Shown: in pieces, positions 23,215 through 35,894 of the stretch
Position numbering within the stretch: the stretch's first letter is position 1
Layout: each line of letters begins with the position of its first letter
DNA from: Dama dama
Taxonomy: Eukaryota; Chordata; Mammalia; Artiodactyla; Cervidae
Direction of reading: 5' to 3'
Length of the DNA stretch: 64,000 nt
NCBI RefSeq assembly: GCF_033118175.1
Contig: NC_083692.1
Coordinates: 15,448,001-15,512,000, forward strand
Notes under the pieces: generated by a model
Seen by the model: the letters and a program-made list of their open reading frames with translations, nothing else
Told to the model about the DNA's origin: nothing
Databases searched by the model: none
Translations under genes and position numbers: made by a program

Positions 23215-23420
23215 TGAAAGTGTGAAAGTGAAAGTCACTCAGTCAAGTCCAACTCTTTGCGACCCCATGGACTGTACAGTCCATGAAATTCTCCAGACCA
23301 GAATACTAGAGTTGGGTAGCCGTTCCCTTCTCCAGGGGATCTTCCCAACTCAGGGATGGAACCCAGGTCTCCCGCATTGCAGGTGGATTCTTTACTGTCT
23401 GAGCCACCAGGTGGCTCCCA
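23215..23420 (-). mobile_element. Bov-tA SINE
   Basis: 'gtgaaagtgaaagtcactca' through 'ctgtctgagccaccaggtgg' in antisense order. Confidence 0.92.
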
Positions 23421-23499
23421 AATGGCAACCCAAGTATATTAGCAAATAAACAAAATAAATATATATCTGACAGAAAAGAACAGTGCTGGATAAAATAAA

Positions 23500-24640
23500 G
23501 AACAAAAATAACATAAGACATAAGAAAATAGCAAAATGGCAGAAATCCTTCCTTTTCAATAATTACTTTAAATGTAAATGGATTAAACTCTCCTATTTAA
23601 AGGTAGAAACTAGCAGAATAAATATTTTTAAAGACGTGATCCAAGTATAAACTGTCTATGAGAGACTCACTTTAGATCCAAAGACACAAATAGGTTCAAA
23701 GTGGAAGATGGAAATAGTCCATGCAAACAATAATCAAAGGGAGCTAGAGTGGCTATGTTATGTCAGTAAAAATAAATTGTCAGAAAAAATAAACTTTAAG
23801 ACCAAATTGTTACAAGAGACAAAAAATGACATCATATAATGATAAAAGGTTCATTTCATCAAAAAAATATAACAATTATAAGAGCTTCCCTGTGGCTTAG
23901 CTGGTAAAGAATCTGCCTGCCAATGCAGGAGATGTGGGTTTGATCCCTAAGTCAGGAAAACCCCCTGGAGAAGGAAATGGCAACCCACTCCAGTATTCTT
24001 ACCTGGGAAATCCCATGGCTAGAGGGACCTGGCAGGCTACCATCCATGGGGTTGTAAGAGAGTCAGACATGATTTAGGGCCTAAACAACAACAACATAAC
24101 AATTATAAACATAATGCTAGTAACAAAGGCATCAAAACATATGAAGAAAAAACTGACAAGATTAAAGGGGGAAACTGACAGTTTGACAATAAGAGTTGAA
24201 TATTTCAATACTCTATTTTTAATAATAGAGCAACTCCATAGAAATCAACAAAGATATAAAAGACTTGCATGACATTATAAAACAACTAGCCTTAGCAGAC
24301 ATCTGTAGAACACTCCACGTAACAATAGCCGTATACACTTTCTTCTCAATGTGTATTGAGAACACAGTGTGTATTGAACATTCTCCAGTATCGAACACAA
24401 GTTAAGCTGTGGAAGAAATTGCAGTACATTTAAGAATATATAATATCTTCTCTGACCACAAATATACAAAATATCTTGTCTTATGGTCTCTGATCATAAT
24501 ATACAAAATGTCTTCCCTGACCACAGTGGAATAAAATTAGAAACCAATAATAGAAAGAAATCTAGGAAACTCACAAAAATATGCAAAAACTAGCACATGT
24601 TTAAATATACTTAAAAAATATTTGGTTTTTGCCTTTAGGT
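23500..24640 (+). mobile_element. Old L1-type LINE fragment with nested Bov-tA
   Basis: Sense L1 ORF2-region wording ('attactttaaatgtaaatgg', 'gagactcactttagatccaa', 'agctagagtggctatgttat') is interrupted at 23884-24100. All reading frames are broken. Confidence 0.8.
23884..24100 (+). mobile_element. Bov-tA SINE
   Basis: Sense tRNA-like head 'gcttccctgtggcttagctg' then a Bov-A unit. The flanks share a 12-bp duplication (ataacaattata). Confidence 0.93.
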
Positions 24641-25048
24641 TCAGTTTCTCAAGTTCCAAAACAAACCTGGTGATACCTTGACTCAGGTTGAATCAAACCT
24701 ATAGATAAGTTGGGTGGATTGACATTTTTAAACTATTGAAACTCCCAATCCAAGAATATGGTATATCACATCAAGAGTATGATAAGGTTTTATCATTTTT
24801 CCTATAGAGGTCTTGTACATCTTTAAAAAAAATTATTTCCAAATTCTGGCATTTTTGTATTTAAATAATACATTAAAATGTTCTCATTTTCAAAATACTT
24901 GTTTTGCTATGTAGGAATATAATTGATTTTTATATATTGACTTTTGTATTCATCACCTTTGTTAAACTCTATTGATTTTAATAATTCCTAGATTATTTTA
25001 GATTTTCTATATACGTAAGTGTATCATCTGTATCTTCCTTTCCTATCT

Positions 25049-25614
25049 GTAATGAACTGAATTGTGCCCCCTCCCAGTTCATCTGTTGAAGCCCCAAAGT
25101 GTGACTGTAGTTGAAGAAAGGGCCTTTAAGGAGGAGATCAAGGTTAACTGAGGTCATAAGGATGCAACCTTAATCCAGTAGGACTGATGGTCTTGCAAGA
25201 AGAGGAAGAGGGACTTCCCTCGTGGTCCAGTGGCTAAGACTCTGGGTTCCCAACGCAGGGGGCCCAGGTTCGGTCCCTGGCCAGGCAACTAGATCCCTCA
25301 TGCTGAAGCTTAGAGTTCCCTTGCTGCAACTAAAGATCTCGGTGCAGCCGAATAATTAAATAAATATTTCTTTTAAAGAAAGAAGAGGAAGAGAACAGGA
25401 GCTCCCTCTCTCTATGCCCAGAGGAGAGCCTGAATGAGGACCCAGGAAGAAGGTGAACATCTGCAAGGAAGGAGAGACTCTTCACCAGAAAGCAGCTCTG
25501 CAGGCACCTTGATCATGAACGTCTAGCCTCCAAAACTGTAAAAAATAAATTTCTGTTGTTTAAGCCACCCAGTCTGTGGTATTCTGCTATGGCAACCCTA
25601 GCAGACTAATATGA
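25049..25614 (+). mobile_element. MaLR-type (MLT1/MST-like) LTR with nested SINE
   Basis: It starts with 'aatgaactgaattgtgcccc' and ends with 'gtttaagccacccagtctgt' then 'cagactaata'. This is a well-known old mammalian LTR pattern with its own AATAAA near 25546. The subfamily is not certain. Confidence 0.7.
25211..25378 (+). mobile_element. tRNA-Glu-derived SINE inside the LTR
   Basis: Head 'gggacttccctcgtggtcca' and tail 'ataattaaataaatatttct'. The flanking 'aagaggaagag' repeats are the target-site duplication. Confidence 0.92.
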
Positions 25615-25623
25615 CGCCTTATA

Positions 25624-25690
25624 CCTTTTTCTTTCTTTCTTCTTTTTTCTTCCTTCCTCCCTCCCTCCTCCTCTCTCTCTCTCCTTTCTG
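25624..25690 (+). repeat. Polypyrimidine (CT-rich) tract
   Basis: About 65 bases almost purely C and T, grown within the L1 relic. Confidence 0.85.
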
Positions 25691-25909
25691 AGCTAAGATA
25701 TAAATACAAAATGTAATAGTATGTTTGTCTGTTTCCAACCATAAGGGAAAACTTTCATTGCTTCACCACTAAGCATGATGTTGACTCTAATTTTAATAGA
25801 TATCCTTTACCAGATTCAAGAAGTATCCCTCTATTCCTAGTTTATATCATGAATAGATGTTAAATGTTATCAGTCACTTCATGGTAACTTTTTTTCTCTT
25901 TGAAATGTT

Positions 25910-26403
25910 AGCTTGGCAACTTAGAGTGATTGCTGTGACTTCTTATTGATTTTGTTTTAATTCTTTTTTCCCATGCAGATATCTTAAGCATTTATTTCTT
26001 TTAAAATAGTAAGCATATGTTTCACATCCTGTGATCAAGAATTCCGTTGCTTCAAGTCTTTGTTTCCGTTGGTTGTTGTTTCTGCTGCTTCTTGCTCATA
26101 CTGTCTTGTTTCCTTATGTGCTTGGCTACCTTTTACTTAATTGTCTGCCATACAAATGGACATTGCATTTGAAAAGTATTTGCTGAAATACTTTGAGGCC
26201 TAGGGTCATAGTACTTTCCCCAGAGAGGATATTTATTTGCTTTTGCTGAATACTGAGGGCTGCCATACTGGAAATAACATAAGTCTTGGTAAAATACGGA
26301 GGTTTTCTTGATCACAGGTGTGACAAGAACCCTGGCTAAAAGCTTACACAAAACTTTATTTCTAACTTGCTGTTACACTGTCCCTTTGGGTGCTAGCTTA
26401 AAG
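25910..26403. other. AT-rich sequence between LINE pieces
   Basis: Probably more decayed LINE. No gene or clear family. Confidence 0.4.
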
Positions 26404-27560
26404 TTGTTGTTGTTGTTCATTCGCTCAATCATATCCAACTCTTGGCGACCCCATGGACTGCAGCATTCCAGGCTTCCTTGTCCTTCACTATCTATCTCCC
26501 AGAGTTTGCTCAAATTCATGTCCACTGGGTCAGTGATGCTATCTAACCATCTCATCCTCTGCCACCTCCTCCTTTTGCCTTCAGTCTTTCCTAGCATCAG
26601 GGTCTTTCTAATGAGTCAGATGGCCAAAGTATTGGAGCTTCAGCGTCATCCCTTCCAATGAACATTCAGTGCTGATTTCCTTTAGGACTGACTTGTTTGA
26701 TCTTCTTGCTGTCCAAGAGACTCCCAAGAGTGTCCTCTAGGATCACAATTTGAAAGCATCAATTTTTTGATGCTCAACCTTTTTTATGGTCTAGCTCTCA
26801 CATCCATACATGACTACTGGTAAAACCATGGCTTTGACTAGAGGGACCTTTGTTGGCAAAGTAGTATCTCTGCTTTTTATTATGCTGTCTAGGTTCATCA
26901 TAGCTTTTCTTCCAAGGAGCAAGCATTTTTTAATTTCATGGCTATAGTCACCATCTGCAGTGATTTTGGAGCCCAAGAAAATAAAGTCTATCACTGTTTC
27001 CATTTTATCCCCATCTATTTGCCATGAAGTGATGGGACTGGATCATGATCTTAGTTTTTAGAATGTTGAGTTTTATGCCAGCTTTTTCACTCTCCTCTTT
27101 CACCTTCATTAAGAAGCTCTTTAGTTCCTCTTTGCTTTCTGCCATTAGGGTGGTGTCATCTGCCTAACTGAGGTTATCAGATAACTATTGATATTTCTTC
27201 TGGCAATCTTGATTCCAGCTTGTGCTTCATCCAGCCCAGCATTTCGCATTTCACATGATGTACTCTGCATAAAAGTTAAATAGACAGGGTGACAATATAC
27301 AACCTTGACATACTTCTTTCCCAATTTGGAACCAGAGTAAATGTTTTTCTGGAACTCCCTTGTTTTCTCCATGATCCAACAAATGTTGGCGATTTGATCT
27401 CTGGTGTCCGTGTCTCTTTGAAACCCAGCTTGTACATCTGAAAGTTCTCAGTTCATGTACTGCTAAAGCCTAGCTAGAAGTATTTTGAGCATAACCTTGC
27501 TAGCATGTGAAATGAGTGCAATTATATGGTAGTTTGAACACACTTTGCTTCAAGTATGGG
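26403..27560 (-). pseudogene. BovB (RTE) LINE, 5'-truncated, reverse orientation
   Basis: The BovB tail begins at 26403. Minus-strand frames show the distal RT region ('LGSKITADGDYSHEIKK', 26791-27003) and a damaged part of the palm domain at 27145-27372 with frameshifts. It is shorter than the plus-strand copy at 13018 and is non-functional. Confidence 0.9.
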
Positions 27561-27719
27561 AGTTTCAACTCACCATTTTGGGTAGCCTAGCAGCCAAAGC
27601 CACAGCCCAAGTTTGCATCTTTCCCTTCTGGTTTGCAGTGTCTATAGAGCTAAAGCATCTTCCTCACCTTCTTATCAGCTGTTTGATGTCTTTAATTTGG
27701 AATATGTAATTCATGTACT

Positions 27720-29190
27720 TTTAAGGAAACCCTTTTATTGAGACATAATTCATATGCCAGATAAATCGCTCATTTAAATGTACAATTCGATGGTTTTTAG
27801 TATATTCACAGATTTGTGCGGTCATCACCACAGTCTAAATTCAGAATGCTTTGTCACCTCCAAAAGATACTTCGTACCAATTAACCGTCACTTCTGTTTC
27901 CCTCCGCCTTCTTCCCTCAGCCCTAGGAAAACACTCATCCACTTTCTGTTTTCATAGATGTGCCTATTCTGGACATTTCATACACATGGAGTCGTCCAAT
28001 ATGTGGTCTTTTAAGACTGGCTTTTTTCACTTGATGTAATATTTTCATGGTTCATCCTTGTAGTCCATTTACTTTTAATGTAATTATTTCTATTCTTGTG
28101 TTTAAATCTACCATCTTGTTATTTTTTTCCCCATTTGTCCCATATGTTCTTTGTTCTGTTTTTTGCCTTTTTTCTTGCCTTCTTTGAGATTGAGTATTTT
28201 TTAGGAGTTCATGTCATCTGTTGGCTTATTAGTTATTCCTTTCTCTTTTTTAGTGTTTGTTCTAAAGTTTACAATGTGCATTTTTAATTTCTACCTTCAA
28301 ATAATATTATTCTACATCACATATTACACAAGAAACTTACAACATTGTGTTCCTTTTCTTCCTCTCTTGTTCTTAGGGCTTTTTTGGTCATACATTCTAC
28401 TTCTGTCCTTATTATAAGCTCCACAGTACATTGTTATTATTTTTGCTTAAGCTTTTCATCTTTAACATAAATTTTTGAATGAGGAGAAAACATATTTTAC
28501 TTTTACCATTTTCCATATTTATTTATGTGTAGAGATTTGAGTTTCTACTTTTACCATTTTTCATATTTATTTATTTCTACTTATTTTTTTTTAGAGATTT
28601 GAGTTTCTGCCTGATATCATTTCCCTCAAGCCTTCAATAGGTCTGCAGATGATGAGTTCCCTCAGCTTTATCCCTGGAAACAAATCTAGTTTGACAATTC
28701 TTTCTTTTTTCTGGTAAGATGTTAAAAATTTAGTTCCATAGTCTCCTGACTTGTATTATTTCTACTAAGAAATCAGAGATTGTTCATATATTTTCCTTCC
28801 TGCATAAATATCTCTTTTTACCTTTGGCTCCTTGAAAAGAAATTTTTTATCATTGATCTCATTGATAATGATCATCATTGATAATAATCATCAATGATGA
28901 TCATTATGATATCATTGCTCTTCAGCAGTTTGAATATGATGTATCTTGGTGTCATGTTCTGTGCTTGGCAATGGTTCAGCTTCTTGGATGTGTGCATTTA
29001 TATTATTCAAAAAATTTGAAAATTTTTCAGCCTTTATTTTTCAAATATACACCCCCTCAATGATATGGAATAATTATATATATTATTCCCTTTGATATTG
29101 TCACAGGCTACTGAGACTCTATTCCTCTTTATGATCTTTTTTCCTCTCTGGTTCTCCTGTAGCCCCTTTAGAAGTCATCCAGCTCCTAAT
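27720..29190 (-). mobile_element. Old L1M LINE relic
   Basis: Antisense L1M phrases run in order: 'tattgagacataattcatat', 'tggacatttcatacacatgg', 'gtttaaatctaccatcttgt', 'gatattgtcacaggctactg'. It includes a perfect hairpin at 28865-28907. Confidence 0.75.
28865..28907. repeat. Perfect 18-bp inverted repeat with 7-bp spacer
   Basis: Arms 28865-28882 and 28890-28907 are exact reverse complements, and each contains the palindrome ATGATCAT. It can extrude as a hairpin or cruciform. Confidence 0.95.
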
Positions 29191-30035
29191 GGAGAACCTA
29201 AAAGTCCTTCACTGGAACTCAAATCTCTAAACACAACCTCTCCGTTCTATCAGATTTATCCATGTATTAGAAAAATGGAAATGAGTACAAGGACATAATC
29301 AACCTCAGGGTTCAGCACAGTGGTTACCTATTACAAAAAGAAGGTACATCAGAGAAAGGTTAACTATATTGGCAATGTTTTGCTTCTTAAACTGATAGCA
29401 AGAACATGGGTTTTGTTGTGTTATTGTTTATACTGTGTTTTAAATATTACATAATTTTTAAAGAGACCCAAGGACATGAATCTGAACATGTTAGAATCTC
29501 TGAAACTTTAATGAAAGGATTGAAATGAGACATTTGGGACACAGAAAGCCACGGGGGCCTGGATTTTGGCTCCCTGATACTGTTCTTCTCTTCCTTAAAA
29601 GATGCTTCATTGGTTCCGTCCTCTCCTCTCTGTTCCTTACAGAAGGGGTCCCCATGACAGAGCAGGGATAGAGGCAGCGGATACCCACGGGTCATTCATT
29701 GAGTCAGGTGCCTCTAAGCTGGCACTGCTTGCTTTCCAGCACATTTTAATCCTGACTTTATTACCAGCATGTTATCAGTATGCAGGGAAATAAGGCAAAC
29801 AAGTACGTATCTTTTTACTGCAGCAAGATGACTCTTCCCCCAGCCCTCCTCTCCCCTGTGGCTGAGCAATGCTTACTACTTTCAGCCATTATCACTGCAT
29901 CCTTTCTCATCCTTCTATGTATTCCCAGCAGAAACCCTCCCTCCATCCTGTCTCTCAGTCTGATGAGCTGGAGAGCCAGCTACTTCCTTGCCCACCAATC
30001 CCCTCACTAGCCTAGCCCCTCACCGAGACACATAA
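29190..30035. other. Intergenic sequence
   Basis: 29330-29460 resembles an old LINE 3' end. The remainder has no nameable content. Confidence 0.4.
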
Positions 30036-30245
30036 TAGTTAAGAGCTAACATTTGTTATACTTTTGCCATATTAACTCATATAATCCTTAAGACACCCTT
30101 ACATGGTAGACATGACTATTATAGTTCTCATTTGATCTTCAAAATATCTCAGGTAAAGGAAACATCACTGCTACCATCTGTAACAATTTAAAGATGAGGC
30201 ATCAAAGGTTCAGTTACTTGACCAAGGTCACACAAGCAGGAAATG
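30035..30245 (-). repeat. MIR
   Basis: 'ttaactcatataatccttaa', 'taaagatgaggcatcaaagg' and 'acttgaccaaggtcacacaa' in MIR antisense order. Confidence 0.75.
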
Positions 30246-31430
30246 GCTCAGTTTTTCTCTCTAGTTTTTGTGTGTCTCGTGAATGATCAGGACTGTCTGG
30301 TTAACCCATAGAAGAATGAAAAACAATGAGTCACTGTTGATTCAAGCCCTGGGTTTGGGGTGACTTGTAGCCCACCAATATGGAATTGAAACCAATGTCG
30401 AAAATTAGATGGTAGATGAGTATTTTCTCTGTGAAAATATATTTTCAGTGTGTTGTTAAGTAAAAAAAAGCAACCTATTAAGCAATATATGCAACATCAT
30501 TTCTTTGCTGTAAAAAAAAAAAACAGGAACAAAAAGCACATACTCTGGACCTATTCAATTTCCAACTTGGATAGTGTGTTTGATGTTGAAGGGTGCTCAT
30601 ATTCCAAACAGGATGCTGGTTAGTTCAGATTCTCTTGCCTGGAAGCTGATGACTGGAACTCAAAGGGAGGATCATAGGGTGCAGAGCAACCCTCAGTCTA
30701 AGGAGAGGCGGACATCGCTATAGGGTGGTACTTCCCGGGGCACCTACAGCCTCCAGAACCAGCCTTGCTACTCTAACCAGCACGACCACCCCTCCCCTCC
30801 TTTCAACAAGCAGATGAAGATGGTCAGAGAGCAGTCAGTCCCAGGGGAGACCAGCTACATAATTTTCCAGGGTTTGTGACAAGTAGTTCCTTGTTCAAAC
30901 ATCATGAAGAATGTCAAGACAACAGGGCATTTGACCAAGTGTGGGGCCCTCCCAGGCACAGCAAATGTCCCCAGGCTAGAGCAGGAATGCTCTGATTTTC
31001 CTTCCACTTTCTGAATGTGGAAGGAGAGTTGCTAGAGCTTATCCCCAGAGAGGGGGTGCCCATGAGAGAGGTGGACACCCCATTCCTTAGTTGAGTGCCA
31101 GCTGACTGGTCAACCTATCCCGCCTTGGGGTGAGGGACAGTGGAAAGGAGAGTGGACAGAGGCAGAGCCAGGCAGTGAAGGTGGCCTGCATGCCCCCATT
31201 TGGCCAGACAAGGACGCAGGGATTTCCTGTGGGTCAGTCCCTCCTAAGGAGGAAGAATTCCAAAGAGGGGCATCCAGGGGCAAGAACGGACAGGATATGT
31301 TCAAAACAGTCTAGCCAGATGACCCTTCTCCCCAGAGAACCCACTTGCTCACCCCACTTGGAAGACTTCACCCCCGGGAGACACTCATCATCAGGCCCAG
31401 AGAACGAAACCTGTGGTGTGAAGAGCAGAC
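30245..31430. other. Intergenic sequence
   Basis: Unique sequence with one A-run (about 30510). No gene or named repeat. Confidence 0.45.
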
Positions 31431-31640
31431 TCATTAGAAAAGCCCCTGGTGCTGGGAAAGATTGAACATGAGAAGGGGACGACAGAGGATGAGATGGTTG
31501 GATGACATCACCGACTCAATGGACATGACTTTGGGTAAACCCCAGGAGTTGGTGATGGACAGGGAGGCTTGACGTGCTGCGGTCCATGGGGTCACAGAGT
31601 CGGACACAACGGAACGACTGAACAGAACTGAACTGAGCTG
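31431..31640 (+). mobile_element. BovB LINE 3' end
   Basis: 'aagcccctggtgctgggaaa', 'gatgagatggttggatgaca' and 'gacacaacggaacgactgaa' in sense order. Confidence 0.93.
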
Positions 31641-32712
31641 AACCCCGTTCCAACTCTTCCACCCTCCATTTATACCCCAACCTCAAACTCAGGGGAGGTC
31701 AAAGCTTTCTGATGGGAGAGGGAAGGAGGAGAAGGCCCCTCCCCACTCCTAGCCTTGCTTGGCACTAGGGGAGGATCACCCTATATTTGCATTTGATGCT
31801 TATTGAATTAAACTAAACTGGATTTTTAATCATTTAAAAACACTAGGGAATTTGACCAGAAAACTTGGAATCTGCCAGGAATATTGTTCGAGAGAAGAAG
31901 ACCTTTGACAAAGCATGGGTGAAGGTGGTGATGAGAAACAAAGCAACAACGTGTCGCATTTGGTCCTGTCACATTCAGACTGCCCCATAAACCAGGTCCA
32001 TGTGAATAGGAATAGGTCTGAAGGGTGTTCAGCTGGGTATCAGAGAACAGCTGGGCGTGGGGATCATGTACAAAGACAAGCAGTGATCTTTAACAAGGGA
32101 GGCATTCTGTCCTCCACCCAGGCTGCCTTCCGAGTCTCCAGCCCATCTGCCCATCCAGTCCCCGTGTATAAGCATCCCTGCCCCACGGCAGGGGGAGGAG
32201 GTGGGATGTTGGGGGGCAGCCCTCAGCCAGCTCTGGGGGAGGGGGGATGAACTCCATCCTCAGCCTCCCCACCCCGCAGCGTATAAGCCCCTCGGGACAC
32301 AGAAACCCAGCCTCATTCATCTCTGTCTCCCACAGCACCGGGACAAACCTCAGAAAAGTCTGGAACATTGGAACACCCCCTCAGAGCCAGGATAGCACCC
32401 GTCACCAGGGTGGGGCCAGGTGGGCATGATTCACAGGGGGCTGGGCCAGGGGGTAGGCAGAGGGACATGGGCACACAGGGTGAGCAACCTGGCCCCGGAA
32501 TGGTCCATCACCCTGGGCCGTTCAGGATGACTGGTCACCCTAGGGCAGGGTCGGGGCTGGATGGAGTGGGGAGGGCGGCTTGGTGGAAATGGGGTGATGA
32601 CACAGAGCAGGGGCAGAAATGGCAGCGGAGGACAGGGCCGGTGCGAGCTGCCTTTCCTTTGTTTCTGTGGCTTTTCTATCTTGTGGGGAACAAAGCCTCT
32701 CTCTGCTGGGAG

Positions 32713-32746
<34 letters not shown>

Positions 32747-33640
32747 TGTGGGAGAGCTTTCTCTCTCTCTCCCTTCCTCCAGAAGGCCTGCCCCCCTCCT
32801 TCGAAGCTCCAGTGGCCATGACTCAGCAGGAAAGCCAGACCTGCTCCAGCGCAGCTGCTGAGACCCCCATCACCACCACCCCCAGCTCCCTGCCAGGCTT
32901 CCCTTCCCTCAGGCACCCACGCGGAGGACCAGAGGCAAGGATATCTCTGACCCCATCACAAAGACAGGGGGCAAGAACCCAGAGCGGGCAGCAGGGCGGA
33001 CTGAAGGCACAGCCTCCCATGCTGAGAGGAGGGACGACGTTCCCGGGCTCGGAGATCCTGGAGACAGGGCAGAACCAGGGTCCCTGGCGATCAGGGATCA
33101 GGGGGTGGGGAGGCTGCGGGGGATGGAAGCAGCCAGCGCCGCCCGCAGCTCTCCGGCTCAAAGTGACTCCCAGACCGCAGATCAGGCATGTGGCTTCCTG
33201 CCACATTACCAGCGAGGTCCTGGTTTCTCTCCCCGCTCTTGTCCCTGAAAAGCCGGTGAGAACGGTCGGCGCTGTGAACATTCTCTTGCCCCCCAAAGTC
33301 GCCTCCACGATCAGGCAGCTGCTGAAAGTTCCGCCATCAGACCCCTACCTAGCATGGGTAGCTCATGAAGGTGTCACAGGCTTTAGAGAGCTGGTTCCCT
33401 TTGCAGGGCTGCCACCTACCAGCTGGGTGATCAGGACCAAATCCCTGGCAGCCCTCGGGCCCTGCGCCTTGATCTGGCAAGTGGGAATGAGGAGCCTATG
33501 GGGCAGGGCTGGCGTGAGGGTGCAGGAGAGACAATGTTAACATCCGAGCCCTCATTCACAGCCTAGGGTGCCTGAAGCCCCTTCCCGCAGGAACCGGGAA
33601 TGAGCAGGCAAAGGGGCTATTTTATAAGGAGGCGGAGGGG
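31641..33640. other. GC-moderate intergenic sequence with a long open frame
   Basis: No named repeat apart from the GT microsatellite. A 390-codon plus-strand frame (32368-33540) runs through that microsatellite. I recognise no domain in it and do not call it a gene. Confidence 0.5.
32715..32744. repeat. (GT)15 microsatellite
   Basis: Fifteen uninterrupted GT units. Confidence 0.97.
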
Positions 33641-33945
33641 CTTCCCTGGCGGCTCGGTGGTAAAGAATCCGCCTGCCGGTGCCAGAGACACGGGTTCGAT
33701 CCCTGGTCAAGGAGGATCCCGCATGGCTCAGAGCAACGAAGCCCGTGCACCAGAACTATTGAGCCTGTGCGCTAGAGCCTGGAAACCACGGCTGCGGGGT
33801 CCACACGGAGCAGCTACCGAAACCCGCCTGCCCGCGAGCCCGTGCTCTGCATCGAGAAGCCGCCACAATGAGAAGCCGGCACAGCAATGAAGACCCAGAA
33901 CAGCTCAAAATAAAAATTAAAATTATTAAAACAAAACAAGGCAAA
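33640..33945 (+). mobile_element. CHR-2-type SINE
   Basis: Head 'ggggcttccctggcggctcg', tRNA-like 'gggttcgatccctgg', repeated 'gagcctg' phrases and an A-rich tail. Many CpGs remain, which suggests a fairly young copy. Confidence 0.93.
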
Positions 33946-34670
33946 GGAGAGAAAAAGATGAGACTGAGTGGTCCTGGCCGCAAGAGGTGTCTCCTAGGCA
34001 GGAAGGAGAAGGCGGTGGTGGGTCAGGAAGAAACACGTGGCAGAATCCTAGGAGCCTCTTTGCCCAGCTTACCAGGGCCACCGCCGTCGCTCCTGCCGTG
34101 TGGCAGTTGATGTCACTGGGCCTCCCCACTCACTGCGGCCCTCACTGTCGCTTCAGCCAGACCCCACTCTAGAAACGGAGGGGAGGGTAGTGTTGGGCGC
34201 ATTGCGGGTGGGAGAGGAGATGCCGCAGCTGGCCGGCAGGACAGGATGGCGGGCAGCTAAGAGCATGCGGGTAGCGGGTGCACCGTACTGACTGTTGGCA
34301 ATGGTGATGATCACAACAGGACACAAGTGTTATTTACATGCAGGAAGGAAAGAACAGGAAGTTCAGGGCTGGCAAAGCCCTTCATGACATCAGGACTCAG
34401 GTCTCCTCACCATTCTCGGTATACATCTAGGTGCTGTTTTTGGGTGATTCTTGTTCTGTGATCTTATGGTTATTTGTTATTTCCCTGGTTAATTTATACT
34501 GAGAAGCTTTCTAGGTAGAGATACCCACCCTGTAGGCAGGGGATGGTACCTCACAGGCAAAATATGGTAGAGAATTCTCATGGTTCCTCAATAAACGTTC
34601 TCCTTTCCTTCCCCAGGAATTGGATGCCCCTACAATAAAGACTAATTTCTTTGCACCTACATATGGTCAT
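33945..34670. other. Intergenic sequence
   Basis: Unique sequence; no gene or named repeat. Confidence 0.45.
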
Positions 34671-34671
34671 G

Positions 34672-34808
34672 TGTTTGGAGAGGGAACTGGCAACCCACTC
34701 CAATATTCTTGGCCTGGAGAATCCCAGGGACGGGGAGCCTGATGGGCTCGCACAGGGCTTTATGGGGTCGCACAGAGTCAGACACAACTGAAGCGACTTA
34801 GCAGCAGC
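34672..34808 (+). mobile_element. Bov-A SINE unit
   Basis: 'ggcaacccactccaatattc', 'aatcccagggacggggagcc', 'ggtcgcacagagtcagacac' and a terminal CAG run. Confidence 0.92.
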
Positions 34809-34809
34809 A

Positions 34810-35110
34810 TGGTCATATGACTAAGTTCTAACTGATGAGAGATAAATGGAATAATCATGAATAACTTCTAAGGAGTGTCCTTAGATAGACAGGATATGTC
34901 CTTGCTCAGCCTTCTTTCATATTTCCTACTGGTAGAATGTTGGCTTGATGGCTGGAACTTGAACAACCATTTTGGACCATGAGATGCATACCGAGAATGG
35001 TGAAGAAATGATATACAAGGAGTCTGGGTCACATACAAGGAGCCTGGGTCCTGATGTCACGAAGGGCTTGGCCAGCCCTGAACTTCCACCTCTATCATGA
35101 GGGTGACAGC
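34810..35110 (+). repeat. Old LTR-like repeat, family uncertain (copy 2 of 3)
   Basis: Shares 'atgactaagttct', 'gatggctggaacttgaacaa', 'ttttggaccatgag' and 'aaggagcctgggtcctgatg' with the copies at 15515 and 41690. Confidence 0.55.
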
Positions 35111-35885
35111 TACACCTGAGGGATGACAGAACAGGGTACTGGAAAGGGCTTGCTCTTGCCTGACACTGTAGAGTGACTGTATTAGCCATGGAAGGCCTGC
35201 CTCTAGGCTTAATATACCCGAGCGGGCAATACACGTCCATCTCAATTAAGCCAATTCTACTTCGAGTTTCTTGTCCCTCCACAGCCAAATTCTAAAGGAA
35301 ACCCATAGTGAATTTGCTCTCTGTTTTTCGCTACTATGAGATGGGCAGGGAAGACCCCAGCTAAGCCTCTCTTGGTCTGGACCTTGGAGGAATATTTAGT
35401 GACACGGGCCGAAGATACTGTCCAGTCAATAAGTGGCCTAGGTATCACAAAGGGAAGGACTGGGCAAGGCCTTTTTCCCCTCAGAGTCCTGGCAGACAGG
35501 CACCTTGATTTTAGCCCAGTGAGACGCAAAACAGACTTCCGACCTCCAGAACTGGACAGTGAGTGGACACTTACACACGTCACAGCAGAAAATGATCCCT
35601 TCAGGGAATCACCCAACTGTTGTAGAAAGAGAACGTGGAGAGAGATACAGTTCTGAAATCCGCCTGACAGCCAACAGAAGAGAGATGGAGCCACAGCTTC
35701 CAGAAAGATTAATTTCTGTTCCTGATATTAACAATTTTTGAGTTGAATTCGCCTCTGTCACGTTTAAACTAGACTGTTCTTCATTTAATGAATTTCAATA
35801 GAGGAACAATAGTAAACCTAGAAGAAAGAGTATAATTGGAGAATATTCTGGCTTTAATTATTTCCTATTAAAAGATAATCCCTTC
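35110..35885. other. Intergenic sequence
   Basis: Probably decayed repeat in part ('ggcaccttgattttagccca' near 35500). No gene. Confidence 0.4.
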
Positions 35886-35894
35886 TCTTTCAAA

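Larger units (their letters stand above)
24690..25910 (-). mobile_element. L1 ORF2 relic split by an old LTR
   Basis: Antisense ORF2 phrases lie on both sides of the LTR: 'ttttagattttctatatacg' before 25048, and 'tttcattgcttcaccactaa', 'cctctattcctagtttatat' after 25615. Confidence 0.75.
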
